Origin: an uncultured Planctomycetaceae bacterium
GTDB taxonomy: Bacteria; Planctomycetota; Planctomycetia; Pirellulales; Pirellulaceae
DNA: 11,178 nucleotides
NCBI GenBank assembly: GCA_937904535.1
Contig: CALELC010000684.1
Span: 1 to 11,178 of the forward strand
Direction: 5' to 3'
The notes under the pieces are model-generated. The model saw nothing but the letters and a program-made list of their open reading frames with translations. It made no database searches and was not told where the DNA came from. Shown piece after piece: positions 1-7,307 of the stretch. Each line of letters opens with the position of its first letter. Within the stretch, counting starts at the first letter, position 1. Made by a program: the position numbers and the translations under genes.

Positions 1-95
1 CGTCACGACAGGGCGTCAGCGGGGCGGCCCCCTGCGTCCGACACCTGTGCGGCCGCGCTGCAACCACGCCTTCAACCCTTGCGTCAGCCTCAGCG
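1..95. other. Gene-free left edge downstream of ccsBA
   Basis: These bases lie past the stop codon of the minus-strand cytochrome c biogenesis gene. I see no supported gene. A short GC-rich inverted repeat (GGGG-CGG-CCCC, around 21-31) and an 8-bp palindrome GCGGCCGC (49-56) are present, but neither is followed by a T tract on the minus strand, so a terminator is not supported. The edge cuts off any further context. Confidence 0.4.
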
Positions 96-3000
96 TTACG
101 CCGCCGTTGAAACGTCTTCCGCTGGCGTCCGCGGCGAGAACAGCAACCCAGCGAACATGAACGCCAACTGCGTCGCGATGAACACGCTGAGCCACATCAG
201 CACGCCTTCGGTGAAACCGTAGCTATGCAGACCGATCCCGAGTTCGTTGGTACCAAAGTAGCTCCAGCCGGTAACGATATTGCCTCCGATCGCCAAAATT
301 GAAAAGCCGCGGGCTCCGACCATGGCATCCCAGCGTGCGTGCAACATCATCGCGTTCCAGATCACGATCAGCAGGGCACCGTTCTCCTTTGGATCCCAGC
401 CCCAGAACCGCCCCCAACTATCGTCCGCCCAGAGGCCACCGAGAACGGTGCCCACAAAGCTGAACAGGATGCCAAAGCAGGTGGCTCCATAGATCGAGCG
501 ATAAATCTGCCGCAGTGAATCCGAATCAGCACCCAGCCAACCGGCCACCAAGTAGCGGATCCCCAGCAAGCCGGCGACCATCGTCGCGGTGTAGCCCAAC
601 GTGACGCTGATCACGTGCGTGCCGAGCCAGAACTGAGTATCCAACACCGCCTGCAATACCGGCATCGTGTCACCGCTGCTCAGGCCGTAGGCCACCAACA
701 ACGCGAGCACGCCGCTGCCGCCAGCCAGCAAGTTGCCTTCGCCGTAGCGGAAAATCCGCTCTTGCACGATCCCGAAGATCACGCCCGCCCAACCGATAAA
801 CACGGCGGAGGAGTAAAGGTTAATGACCGGAGCCCGCCCGGTGATGATGATCCGCGACAACAACACCAACGTGTGAATGGTCAGCGCCACGAGCAGGATT
901 CCCCAGACGCCCGAACGCAACCGCGGCAAATCCGCGATCAAGTACAAACAGCCAAGCGCCAACGCGATGAAGTACAACACCATCGCCACCGTGGTCGGCG
1001 AGTTGGACTCATCCCAACGCTCCAGTGCCACTTTCCACGGCGAATAGCCGGCGCCTTCGAGCGTTTTCAGTCCGGCCAGGTGAGCATCGACCGCCTCATT
1101 GAACTTCTGCGGATCCTTGTCGTTGTAGGCCGTGATCATTTCAGCAAAGGTATCGACGCCCACGCGTTCGACCGTTTCACCGGTTGCTCCCTTCATCGCG
1201 ACGTCGAAGAACGCGGGACCAAAGGCCGACCACTTGGGGACGTCTTGCGACTGGGCGAGAATATCGCTGGGTGGCGGAACAATCCCCGGCGAAGTCATCC
1301 GTTCAACCGCTTGCATCCGGTTCTGCAACTGTTGCACGGCGAACATCCGGCGCTGCATTTCCGAGGTGCCTTCAGGAAACAGGTGCGCCGGAATCTCCAT
1401 CGGTACCGGCAAACGGAAGGCGGTCGCCGTCATGGTGAACGCCCGAATTCGACGGTCGAGTTCGAGCAATTTCTTTTCTTTAAACGACTGATCTCGTGGC
1501 TCCTTTTGGGCTGCCGCTTCGGTCAACTCGGTGAACCGGTTGAGTTCACGACGAATCTCGTTGATCGTGAACAGCTTGCTCTTGCGTTTCTCCAAATTCA
1601 GTTCGTCGCGAACTTCCGAGGCGTCGATGCGGATCATTTGCAGATCGTCGATCCGCTCGTCATCAATCGCAACTTCCATCAGCCAGGCCATGGGCGAGAG
1701 CTTCTTCGCACCGGCTACCCGATCACGGATCGCCCCAGGAGCATCTTCTAAACTGAGCGCCGAGCGGTTGCTGATCGCCTTGAGTGTTTGCTGGGCATAA
1801 GCCGCCAAAGGCATCACACGTCCACCGAACTGCACCGGGATCTCCCCGGCGGCATACAGATCGAACTGACGATCCCGTTGAGCGGGCCGCAAACTGTTCT
1901 TCACCGCCGACCACGGGACGAGCGCCAACACGGCAAACAGCGCAACGGCACCCACACCGAGGAATACCGGTGTCCGCGACGGAGTTGTCTCCTCGGCCAC
2001 AACGTCGTCCGCGTTGCCCGGTAGCGAAGTCGCCGCATAGGGCGACTTGGTACCACGCAAGCCGCTGCCCCTGCGCCCCGCGGCCTTCTGCCGTGCCAAA
2101 CGCTGTTCCTGGCTGCGGCGGCGCACAAACCGACGCAGGGTACCACCGAAGTGCACACACATTCCGAGGGCCGTAATGCTGCAGGCGACATACGGGATCA
2201 ACCAGCCGCTGTTCTGCACGATCTGCAGCCCGGTCATCTCCGCACCGCTTGGCAATCGTGTGTAGTTGGACTGGTAGTAGGTCTCGCCGCGGAACCGCAG
2301 CGGGTTGTTCATCCAAATCTGCTCGCGGCGATCTTCGCCGGTCTCAGGATCGACGATGCGAATGAACGATCGGTAATCGCGGGGCGTATCAGTGCCGCTG
2401 TAATCAACGCGGCGAACTTCATTCAAATGCACCCAAAACGGCTTCGGTGTGCGCGCAAACCGCAGGCCAAACATGTACTCATTGTCGTCTACCGTCACGG
2501 TGTCGAACTCGTCGTTGCTGCCACCCTCGACGGCCAGCGTGCGGTCCGAGAACCACTGTGAAATCAAGTGAGTGCCCAGTGATTCGCCCGACTGCTTGTC
2601 GAGCAGTTCCACGTACGCCGACGCGAGATCAACTTCGCTGCTCGTCCCGCCGCTGCCTGGCATCCCTACAGCGGCAACCTCTTGGCCCAGTCCGCGGTCG
2701 GCACTGAGAGTGTCCGCCGACGGCCGCTGCAGCTTTGAATTGCTGTAATAGGCGAGCACTTTCACGTCGACCGGCAACGCTTCGTCGCGGATCACCGCTT
2801 TGGAGGTCGCCGCTTGCCGGAGTTGCTGGTGCGGAATCGCCGTGAAATGCTGCTGCCCATCGACTTCGCGGATAAACGTCATCTCGACCTTGTCGGTGTT
2901 GACGAACACGTTGGACGATTGACCTTCGATCAAGTTCAGTCGCTGCTCGGTCTGGCGATCACCAAAGATGAACTGGCCGACCATCAGTAGGCCCACACCG

Positions 3001-3890
3001 AAGTGCAACAGCACGTTGCCGCCCTGCTTTTTGAAGATCAGCAAGCAACCGACCAACAGGATCAGGCCTGCGCCGAGGCCCTTGGCCAACTGCCACACGA
3101 TCCGCAGCCCTGGATCGCCGATCCGGTGACCCGTCGACAGACTGAAGATCAGGTACGCAGCCACCGCCAAACTGGCGACGATCCAAGTGATTCGCATTGC
3201 CCTTGTCTGCGCTATGATCGCCAGAGCCGTGACCCCGATCCAGCCCGCGGCCAGCGTTCCCAGACACATCGCCCAAAGCTGCGGGTAACTCATCGGCGGC
3301 TCACCCTGCAACCCTTCGCTGCTTTGGCCAGCGAGCACAATGCCGAGCGTCACCAACAAACCAAGCACAATCACGCCGATTCCCGCGGCCAGCCGAGTGC
3401 CGCTGGCGTGGACGTGAAACCGTGTGATCTTGGCCGCCAACAGATTGATCAACAGCAAGGTTCCGACCAGCGCCCCGCCGGGAATCGGAATGAACCCACG
3501 GAACGGCTGCTCGTGCATGTAGAACGAATTGGGCACCAGATCTTCGAAGTGCATCAGAGCGATCCAACTAGTGAAGTACCGCTCCTTCACCTGCAACATA
3601 TTCAGATGGTGCTGGGCCAAGGTGCCGGCAAACACCAATACCAACGAAAACGCGAACAGCGCTACCGTCAGCTTCAGCGAACCAAACAGCTGGAGCGTCT
3701 GCGCGGCAAGCGATGACACACTCGGTGCAGTCGTTGGAGAAGTTTGATCAGCGACTCTGGCGTTTGATGGAACCGTTGCCATGGGAGCAAGCCCGGTCGA
3801 AGGGAGAAGGGTGGGAGCGTCAGCGACGCTAGGTGCGAAGGCCACGCGGCTGCTGAAGCCACGTTGCCAAAGTGAACCGAGCGACTGCAA
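96..3890 (-). CDS. ccsBA: Cytochrome c biogenesis protein, ResB-CcsA (CcsBA) fusion
   Basis: A system II cytochrome c synthase in one chain, expected to move haem across the inner membrane and attach it to CXXCH motifs of exported apocytochromes. The 1264 residues split into two halves. The ResB-like half has a first membrane segment at about 71-92, further segments to about 308 (with H296), a large extracytoplasmic region about 311-560 ending in the ResB-typical YYQSNY (538-543), and a membrane segment about 562-582. The CcsA half has one segment about 641-661, a long extracytoplasmic stretch about 662-965 beginning with a GEIPVQFGGRVMPL motif, then a bundle of membrane segments to about 1250. 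The haem-handling WWD motif is clear (WGRFWGWDPKENG, 1159-1171) and is flanked by H1092 and H1222, the usual external haem-ligand histidines. The longest frame starts at a TTG (3888-3890). The ATG at 3780-3782 (residue 37) is an equally good or better start. Neither has a Shine-Dalgarno sequence. Both starts precede the first membrane segment. The gene follows the lipoprotein gene on the same strand with a 42-base gap (150 if the ATG is used). Confidence 0.93.
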   Translation of the reverse strand: MQSLGSLWQRGFSSRVAFAPSVADAPTLLPSTGLAPMATVPSNARVADQTSPTTAPSVSSLAAQTLQLFGSLKLTVALFAFSLVLVFAGTLAQHHLNMLQVKERYFTSWIALMHFEDLVPNSFYMHEQPFRGFIPIPGGALVGTLLLINLLAAKITRFHVHASGTRLAAGIGVIVLGLLVTLGIVLAGQSSEGLQGEPPMSYPQLWAMCLGTLAAGWIGVTALAIIAQTRAMRITWIVASLAVAAYLIFSLSTGHRIGDPGLRIVWQLAKGLGAGLILLVGCLLIFKKQGGNVLLHFGVGLLMVGQFIFGDRQTEQRLNLIEGQSSNVFVNTDKVEMTFIREVDGQQHFTAIPHQQLRQAATSKAVIRDEALPVDVKVLAYYSNSKLQRPSADTLSADRGLGQEVAAVGMPGSGGTSSEVDLASAYVELLDKQSGESLGTHLISQWFSDRTLAVEGGSNDEFDTVTVDDNEYMFGLRFARTPKPFWVHLNEVRRVDYSGTDTPRDYRSFIRIVDPETGEDRREQIWMNNPLRFRGETYYQSNYTRLPSGAEMTGLQIVQNSGWLIPYVACSITALGMCVHFGGTLRRFVRRRSQEQRLARQKAAGRRGSGLRGTKSPYAATSLPGNADDVVAEETTPSRTPVFLGVGAVALFAVLALVPWSAVKNSLRPAQRDRQFDLYAAGEIPVQFGGRVMPLAAYAQQTLKAISNRSALSLEDAPGAIRDRVAGAKKLSPMAWLMEVAIDDERIDDLQMIRIDASEVRDELNLEKRKSKLFTINEIRRELNRFTELTEAAAQKEPRDQSFKEKKLLELDRRIRAFTMTATAFRLPVPMEIPAHLFPEGTSEMQRRMFAVQQLQNRMQAVERMTSPGIVPPPSDILAQSQDVPKWSAFGPAFFDVAMKGATGETVERVGVDTFAEMITAYNDKDPQKFNEAVDAHLAGLKTLEGAGYSPWKVALERWDESNSPTTVAMVLYFIALALGCLYLIADLPRLRSGVWGILLVALTIHTLVLLSRIIITGRAPVINLYSSAVFIGWAGVIFGIVQERIFRYGEGNLLAGGSGVLALLVAYGLSSGDTMPVLQAVLDTQFWLGTHVISVTLGYTATMVAGLLGIRYLVAGWLGADSDSLRQIYRSIYGATCFGILFSFVGTVLGGLWADDSWGRFWGWDPKENGALLIVIWNAMMLHARWDAMVGARGFSILAIGGNIVTGWSYFGTNELGIGLHSYGFTEGVLMWLSVFIATQLAFMFAGLLFSPRTPAEDVSTAA

Positions 3891-3932
3891 CCAGTCGTCC
3901 GGTGAATGGGGAGCCGTCGGTCCGCAAGCAGA

Positions 3933-5183
3933 TCACTCGGGAAGTTTTAGGGATTCAAGGAACTGAGCGATCGCTTCCCGTTGTTCGACGAGAGTCGCTT
4001 TCGGGCCGGTCGCCTTGATAAACAAACTCATACCACTGGGCAGCGGAACGATTGTGCCATCTACCGCTTCGGATTCAGGTGGGCTGTCGTCGCCAGCCGT
4101 CAAAAAGAACCGCTGCGCATCATGGCCGCTAACTTGTAGGTGTTGGGCATCCTGCAACGTTTGGTCGACGAGCTCAGCTGGCGGCGATGCACCGCGAACC
4201 TGACCTATCCAGCGATCGACATTGCCGCGCACATCGCCGCCGGCTTGGATCACCGTCAGAGTCACAGGTTGGTCGTCAGATCCAAATTCGAATGCCGCCA
4301 TTCGCATCGCGCTCATTGTACCCGGACGCCAACCCTCGGGGACGTCGTATTTTAGTCCCCCACTCGGCCCCGTCGCACCCGCTGCGGCTGCGGTGCGCGG
4401 TGACGACGGACTTGCGGCGGCAGTTCCTGGTGAGGGCCGAGCGCCGGGACGCTCACCGTTCGTGGCAGATACTTCAGGATGACCGGGAGGCAGTTGCCCG
4501 CGGCCCGCCGAGGCGGGGCCGGTCATCGAAGACATTGGCGCAGCGCCTGGTCCCATCTTGCCCGCCAGATCAACCCATACGGCTGGCTCGGCCGCCGCGT
4601 CATCGGGTTTCAGCAACTCGGCACCGGCCCAATCGTGATTCGAGTTCGCAAGTCCCATCTGCCCGCGCCAGCGATTGACATTCATCGCGACCTGCTCGGT
4701 CCAAGAGCCTGATTTGGGCAACGAGCTGATGCTCAGTTCCAATTCCCGCGCCGGAGTTGAAATGACGAGCGTATCGAATCGCATCTCACTCGGTCCCGAA
4801 CGGCGCCAACCCTCGGGCAGCGAATCGAGTTGAGGCTTGCCATCAACAAACTCAACCTGCTGAAGAAACGCTTTCAGCTCTGGCTCGGCACTGGTAACGG
4901 CGTCTTCGGGACCGACAAGTTTGAAAAACCAGACGGCTGAATCCTGTGCCATGATGGCCCCCAGCATCCGGTCTTGACTACGCAACGCTGCTGGCACCTG
5001 CGTGTCGACTGTGTACTGGCGAATCGGCGGCGTTTGATCACAACCGGTAAGCACCACGACTGCCATACAAGCCGCTGCGACGGCCGACGCGGAGAAACAA
5101 CGGCGGACCGCAGGTGTTGCGGGAGGCCGGGCGCACGAGACCTGCGGCCGAATTTCAGACGGGGCGGGGGCGGATTGGAACAA
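3933..5183 (-). CDS. Predicted lipoprotein with duplicated PEGW/NRW domains, function unknown
   Basis: I do not recognise a named family. The 416 residues begin with a basic stretch (RR at 27-28), a hydrophobic core (about 29-46) and the lipobox LTGC with C48, so the protein is probably lipid-anchored and faces the periplasm. The start is a TTG (5181-5183). No ATG, GTG or other TTG lies in frame between it and residue 40, and ATG40 would leave almost no signal peptide, so TTG (or an upstream CTG) is the best choice. The mature part repeats itself. PEGWR (123-127) with NVNRWRGQ (168-175) matches PEGWR (282-286) with NVDRWIGQ (321-328). AVWFFKLVGP (83-92), AVWVDLAGKMGP (201-212) and MSLFIKATGP (385-394) look like three copies of another segment. 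The first and last of these precede similar amphipathic ends (FLQQVEF, FLESLKL). A Pro/Ala/Gly/Ser linker (about 214-275) separates the copies. It lies directly upstream of ccsBA, which suggests co-transcription and perhaps a role near cytochrome assembly. That role is an inference only. Confidence 0.85.
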   Translation of the reverse strand: MFQSAPAPSEIRPQVSCARPPATPAVRRCFSASAVAAACMAVVVLTGCDQTPPIRQYTVDTQVPAALRSQDRMLGAIMAQDSAVWFFKLVGPEDAVTSAEPELKAFLQQVEFVDGKPQLDSLPEGWRRSGPSEMRFDTLVISTPARELELSISSLPKSGSWTEQVAMNVNRWRGQMGLANSNHDWAGAELLKPDDAAAEPAVWVDLAGKMGPGAAPMSSMTGPASAGRGQLPPGHPEVSATNGERPGARPSPGTAAASPSSPRTAAAAGATGPSGGLKYDVPEGWRPGTMSAMRMAAFEFGSDDQPVTLTVIQAGGDVRGNVDRWIGQVRGASPPAELVDQTLQDAQHLQVSGHDAQRFFLTAGDDSPPESEAVDGTIVPLPSGMSLFIKATGPKATLVEQREAIAQFLESLKLPE

Positions 5184-5385
5184 GCCGGTCAGCTCAGCAA
5201 GTGAAGCGTGATGGATAAAGTGGTAGGCAGGACAGGAGCGCCAGGCCGTGCGGGCGGCAGCAACCAGTCCGGCTGCAGGCTCCTGCTGTTGGTAGTCCTA
5301 TACTCTAGCCGATTCCATCCGGTTCGGCCTGCCCTGTTGGTCGGTTTGACGCTGGACTGCGACGATCTTGCCTGCTCAACCTGCG

Positions 5386-5405
5386 TTCGGCGGTTTTCGG
5401 CGGTT
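5386..5405. repeat. Two tandem copies of a 10-bp unit (TTCGGCGGTT)
   Basis: Two perfect adjacent copies, 5386-5395 and 5396-5405, followed by the first three bases of a third copy. The 10-bp period is close to one DNA helical turn, which would place both copies on the same face. A regulatory role is speculative. Confidence 0.75.
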
Positions 5406-5563
5406 TTCACGGGCCGAGGCGACCAGTCCGGCGTAACACGCGTACGGCGGCTAGTTCGACGGAAGGGCCTGGCTACTGTGAAAACGGATCAGTTTTGCGC
5501 GAAGTACCCGACAAAACGAACGGGTGGATCACTTTGACGCAGGCTCAAGGGATCGAAACGCGC

Positions 5564-5583
5564 CATTGGACATCATTGGACAT
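5564..5583. repeat. Two tandem copies of a 10-bp unit (CATTGGACAT)
   Basis: Two perfect adjacent copies, 5564-5573 and 5574-5583. An 8-bp direct repeat, CGCGCCAT, also occurs at 5559-5566 and 5589-5596, overlapping the left edge and lying just right of the tandem pair. The arrangement could be an operator for the divergently transcribed HTH protein or a simple slippage product. Confidence 0.75.
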
Positions 5584-5689
5584 TTAGCCGCGCCATCTCC
5601 AGGCTGCTACTTTTAGCGGTTAACCCTCAGCAAAGTTGCTAGCTCATTCTTCAATTTGCTGGCAGCTTTGCCGGTTGTGCCGGCTTACG

Positions 5690-5830
5690 AAGCCAATAAC
5701 GGAGCATGGGCCAAGGATCACAGCCCCGCAGGGGGCACCAGCGACCGACAATTAAGGCCGCATCCAACTCCATTAAGCTATGACCCCAACGGCTCTGAAT
5801 CCCCCCGTTGTAGTGAGCAAAATTGTGAGA
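5690..5830. repeat. Possible dispersed planctomycete intergenic repeat element
   Basis: Read on the minus strand, this stretch gives the peptide string RGCDPWPMLRYW within an open frame that runs into the antisense of the HTH gene. I recall very similar strings in many short hypothetical proteins of Rhodopirellula baltica, which suggests a repeated DNA element that was annotated as protein there. It contains a GCCCC/GGGGC hairpin (about 5723-5736) and the left arm of a 7-bp inverted repeat (5802-5808). The recall is from memory and cannot be verified within this window, where only one copy is present. Confidence 0.3.
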
Positions 5831-5857
5831 GATACGGGGGTCTAGCTTTACAGCTAG
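5802..5857 (+). other. Two adjacent inverted repeats upstream of the HTH gene
   Basis: CCCCCGT (5802-5808) pairs with ACGGGGG (5834-5840) across a 25-base loop. It is followed at once by CTAGCT (5842-5847), loop TTAC, AGCTAG (5852-5857). Both stems are perfect. They lie 120-180 bases before the ATG of the HTH gene and could form in its leader RNA or act as DNA sites. No T tract follows, so a terminator is unlikely. Confidence 0.45.
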
Positions 5858-5874
5858 CAACTGAATTAGAATAA

Positions 5875-5967
5875 ATGAGCTTTCGCTCGGATGTGAAAAA
5901 GCACTCCATTGAGCTGCGACGGTTAGCAGTGGAAGTTTTGCTGACCGATGTCTCCCTAGTCTTCTAA
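5875..5967 (+). CDS. Possible 30-residue leader ORF before the HTH gene
   Basis: An ATG at 5875 opens a 30-codon frame ending in TAA (5965-5967), 13 bases before the start of the HTH gene. The predicted peptide begins MSFRSDVKKH and is mildly basic. The ATG directly follows an in-frame TAA (5872-5874) that ends the frame before it. No Shine-Dalgarno sequence is visible and the product is not recognisable, so it may be chance. If translated, it could couple to the gene downstream. Confidence 0.15.
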   Translation: MSFRSDVKKHSIELRRLAVEVLLTDVSLVF

Positions 5968-5980
5968 CAGCGGGCACCCG

Positions 5981-7141
5981 ATGAGATATGCATTCCGGCT
6001 TGCAGAGATCCTTGGCCACACCCCCGATCGCCGCAAGCGTCCGGGGACGATTAAATCGATCGTCGAGCACACGGGCCTGGATCGCCATCAGGTCGCCTCG
6101 CTGCTGAAAAACGAAGCCAAGTACATCCCGCTGGAAGCGTTGTCGCGGCTGTGTGACTACCTGATCGACGAAGGCTACGCGACCGCGGATCAGTTGCCTG
6201 GCGCCTTGTTTTCGGTGCAAGCGGAGAACTTTTGGGAATTGCTCGCCCGCCGCAGCGACGTCGAGATTTGCGTCGGAGTGCGGCAAGGCGAAGGGGGCAA
6301 CACACCCGAGAACGCGTGGATCGTGGCCTCGGACTCTGTGCTGATCGGCGAGTTGCTCAACGGCGTCTCGACTCTCGGCGGAGCAGCCAAGCATGCGAAG
6401 CAAAACGCATCACTGCCGCCCGGTGTCGAAAAGGTCGCACGCGACATTCCTGCTCCGGAACGTCTGCAGCAGACCTTGGTGTGGAGCCCTGGGCAAGTCG
6501 CACTGAGCGAAGCGCGTGCTCGCGCTGAAGAGGTGTTCAGCGGCTTTTCAGAAGCTCAAGGCGACCGCGCTCTGATCTGCATCGGCAGCGTCAAAAGCAA
6601 TCCCGTCGTCGAACTGGTGTTTGCTGACGCGTTCGGTTGCTCGCCGTTTGTGACCGAGGACGATGTCGACGATACCTCGGCGCGGGCTTGCCCGTTCTTC
6701 CTCCGCTATCGCGACAATGACCCTCAGCCCGATTCCGCTTCGGCTGGCACGCGGCTGAGCAAGAACGAAGACGCGCCACACCCCGGTTTCTACTACGAGA
6801 AGGATGACGGCACCTGGGTTTGGGCCGGCGGCAACGGCAAAGACACCGCGCTGGTGTTTTACCTGTTCCGCGAACCGCTCGGCCGGCTCGACATGGTGCT
6901 CAGCGGCTTCTCGGGCCGGGCCACTCGCCTGCTTGCCAAGACCCTGGCCAATCGAGGCGACGAGTTCTGGCCGCCGGTGTACGAGTCGGACGGATTGAAG
7001 GTCGGCGCCTACATCGTGCAGTACGAAGAAGATCCAAGCGAGAAAACACGGAACTCTCTGCTGCAGACCCACGAAGCAGCCGCTGCCAAGATCACTCCGC
7101 TGCCCGCCCAAGCGATCGCTCGGCGGATGGCGCGGCTGTAA
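5981..7141 (+). CDS. HTH (XRE-like) protein with large uncharacterised C-terminal domain
   Basis: A 386-residue protein that I cannot name more exactly. Residues about 22-77 read as a Cro/CI-type helix-turn-helix: TIKSIVEHTGL, RHQVASLLKNE as the likely recognition region, then an EALSRLCDYLIDEG helix. The rest (about 80-386) has a Rossmann-like alternation of hydrophobic strands and helices. Notable motifs are FWELLA (84-89), WIVASDS (113-119) with a following ELL helix, CIGSVKSNP (200-208; glycine-rich turn with S206 and N207), and a strand-turn-helix LDMVLSGFSGRATRLLAKTL (303-322). Such a layout fits a small-molecule or nucleotide sensing domain, but no ligand can be named. The ATG at 5981 is the first start after an in-frame TAG (5957-5959). 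No Shine-Dalgarno sequence is visible. The gene stands alone, divergent from the lipoprotein-ccsBA pair and convergent with the amidohydrolase gene. It may regulate itself or its divergent neighbours. A non-transcriptional role for the HTH is also possible. Confidence 0.8.
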   Translation: MRYAFRLAEILGHTPDRRKRPGTIKSIVEHTGLDRHQVASLLKNEAKYIPLEALSRLCDYLIDEGYATADQLPGALFSVQAENFWELLARRSDVEICVGVRQGEGGNTPENAWIVASDSVLIGELLNGVSTLGGAAKHAKQNASLPPGVEKVARDIPAPERLQQTLVWSPGQVALSEARARAEEVFSGFSEAQGDRALICIGSVKSNPVVELVFADAFGCSPFVTEDDVDDTSARACPFFLRYRDNDPQPDSASAGTRLSKNEDAPHPGFYYEKDDGTWVWAGGNGKDTALVFYLFREPLGRLDMVLSGFSGRATRLLAKTLANRGDEFWPPVYESDGLKVGAYIVQYEEDPSEKTRNSLLQTHEAAAAKITPLPAQAIARRMARL

Positions 7142-7156
7142 TTGGCAGTCTCCCAA

Positions 7157-7223
7157 GCAAATGGTTTGCATAGCCGCCAGCCGTGGCGGCAAGCCCAGAG
7201 GGCTCGCCGAGGTATCTTTTTTT
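7157..7223 (+). terminator. Hairpin cluster with T7 tract after the HTH gene
   Basis: Three perfect stem-loops follow the stop codon by 15 bases: GCAAA-TGG-TTTGC (7157-7169), GCCGCCA-GCCG-TGGCGGC (7173-7190) and AGCCC-AGA-GGGCT (7192-7204). A run of seven T follows at 7217-7223. The T run is 12 bases from the last stem, although the small CTC-GCC-GAG fold (7203-7211) brings a stem nearer. The position and order fit an intrinsic terminator for the plus-strand HTH gene. Confidence 0.6.
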
Positions 7224-7307
7224 CGGCACAGCCCTCGGCAACGGTACGGCGCCCGCCGGGCAGCCTAACGGGGAGGCCTCTGGTTCTGGCCACGTTCACG
7301 TCAGCAC

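Larger units (their letters stand above)
5184..5980. other. Divergent intergenic region, about 800 bases
   Basis: This gap separates the minus-strand lipoprotein-ccsBA pair from the plus-strand HTH gene, so promoters for both directions should lie here. I could not pick out a convincing -35/-10 pair for either. It contains two perfect 10-bp tandem duplications, four short inverted repeats (5670-5684, 5802-5840, 5842-5857, 5877-5888) and a stretch around 5690-5830 that may belong to a dispersed repeat family. The right part (after about 5600) is more AT-rich than the flanking genes. Open frames here are short and have no recognisable protein character. Confidence 0.6.

Noticed and set aside
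615..1751. A 378-codon plus-strand open frame opposite ccsBA
   Set aside because: It is antisense to a clearly recognisable membrane protein. The translation is rich in Arg, His and Gln with no domain character, as expected from the reverse frame of GC-rich coding DNA.
1723..2316. A 197-codon minus-strand open frame inside ccsBA in another frame
   Set aside because: It is a shadow frame within the well-supported ResB-CcsA protein, covering the end of the ResB half and the start of the CcsA half.
5208..5537. A 109-codon plus-strand open frame just right of the lipoprotein gene start
   Set aside because: The translation is not recognisable, it spans the tandem decamer, and it overlaps the likely promoter region of the lipoprotein gene.
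5656..5874. A 72-codon plus-strand open frame in the divergent region
   Set aside because: It spans the suspected repeat element and two inverted repeats. The translation is not recognisable and has no ribosome binding site.
5651..6403. A 250-codon minus-strand open frame overlapping the start of the HTH gene
   Set aside because: Its N-terminal part is the antisense of the HTH gene, and its C-terminal part reads through the suspected intergenic repeat. No protein family is recognisable and codon use does not look coding. The plus-strand HTH frame is better supported.
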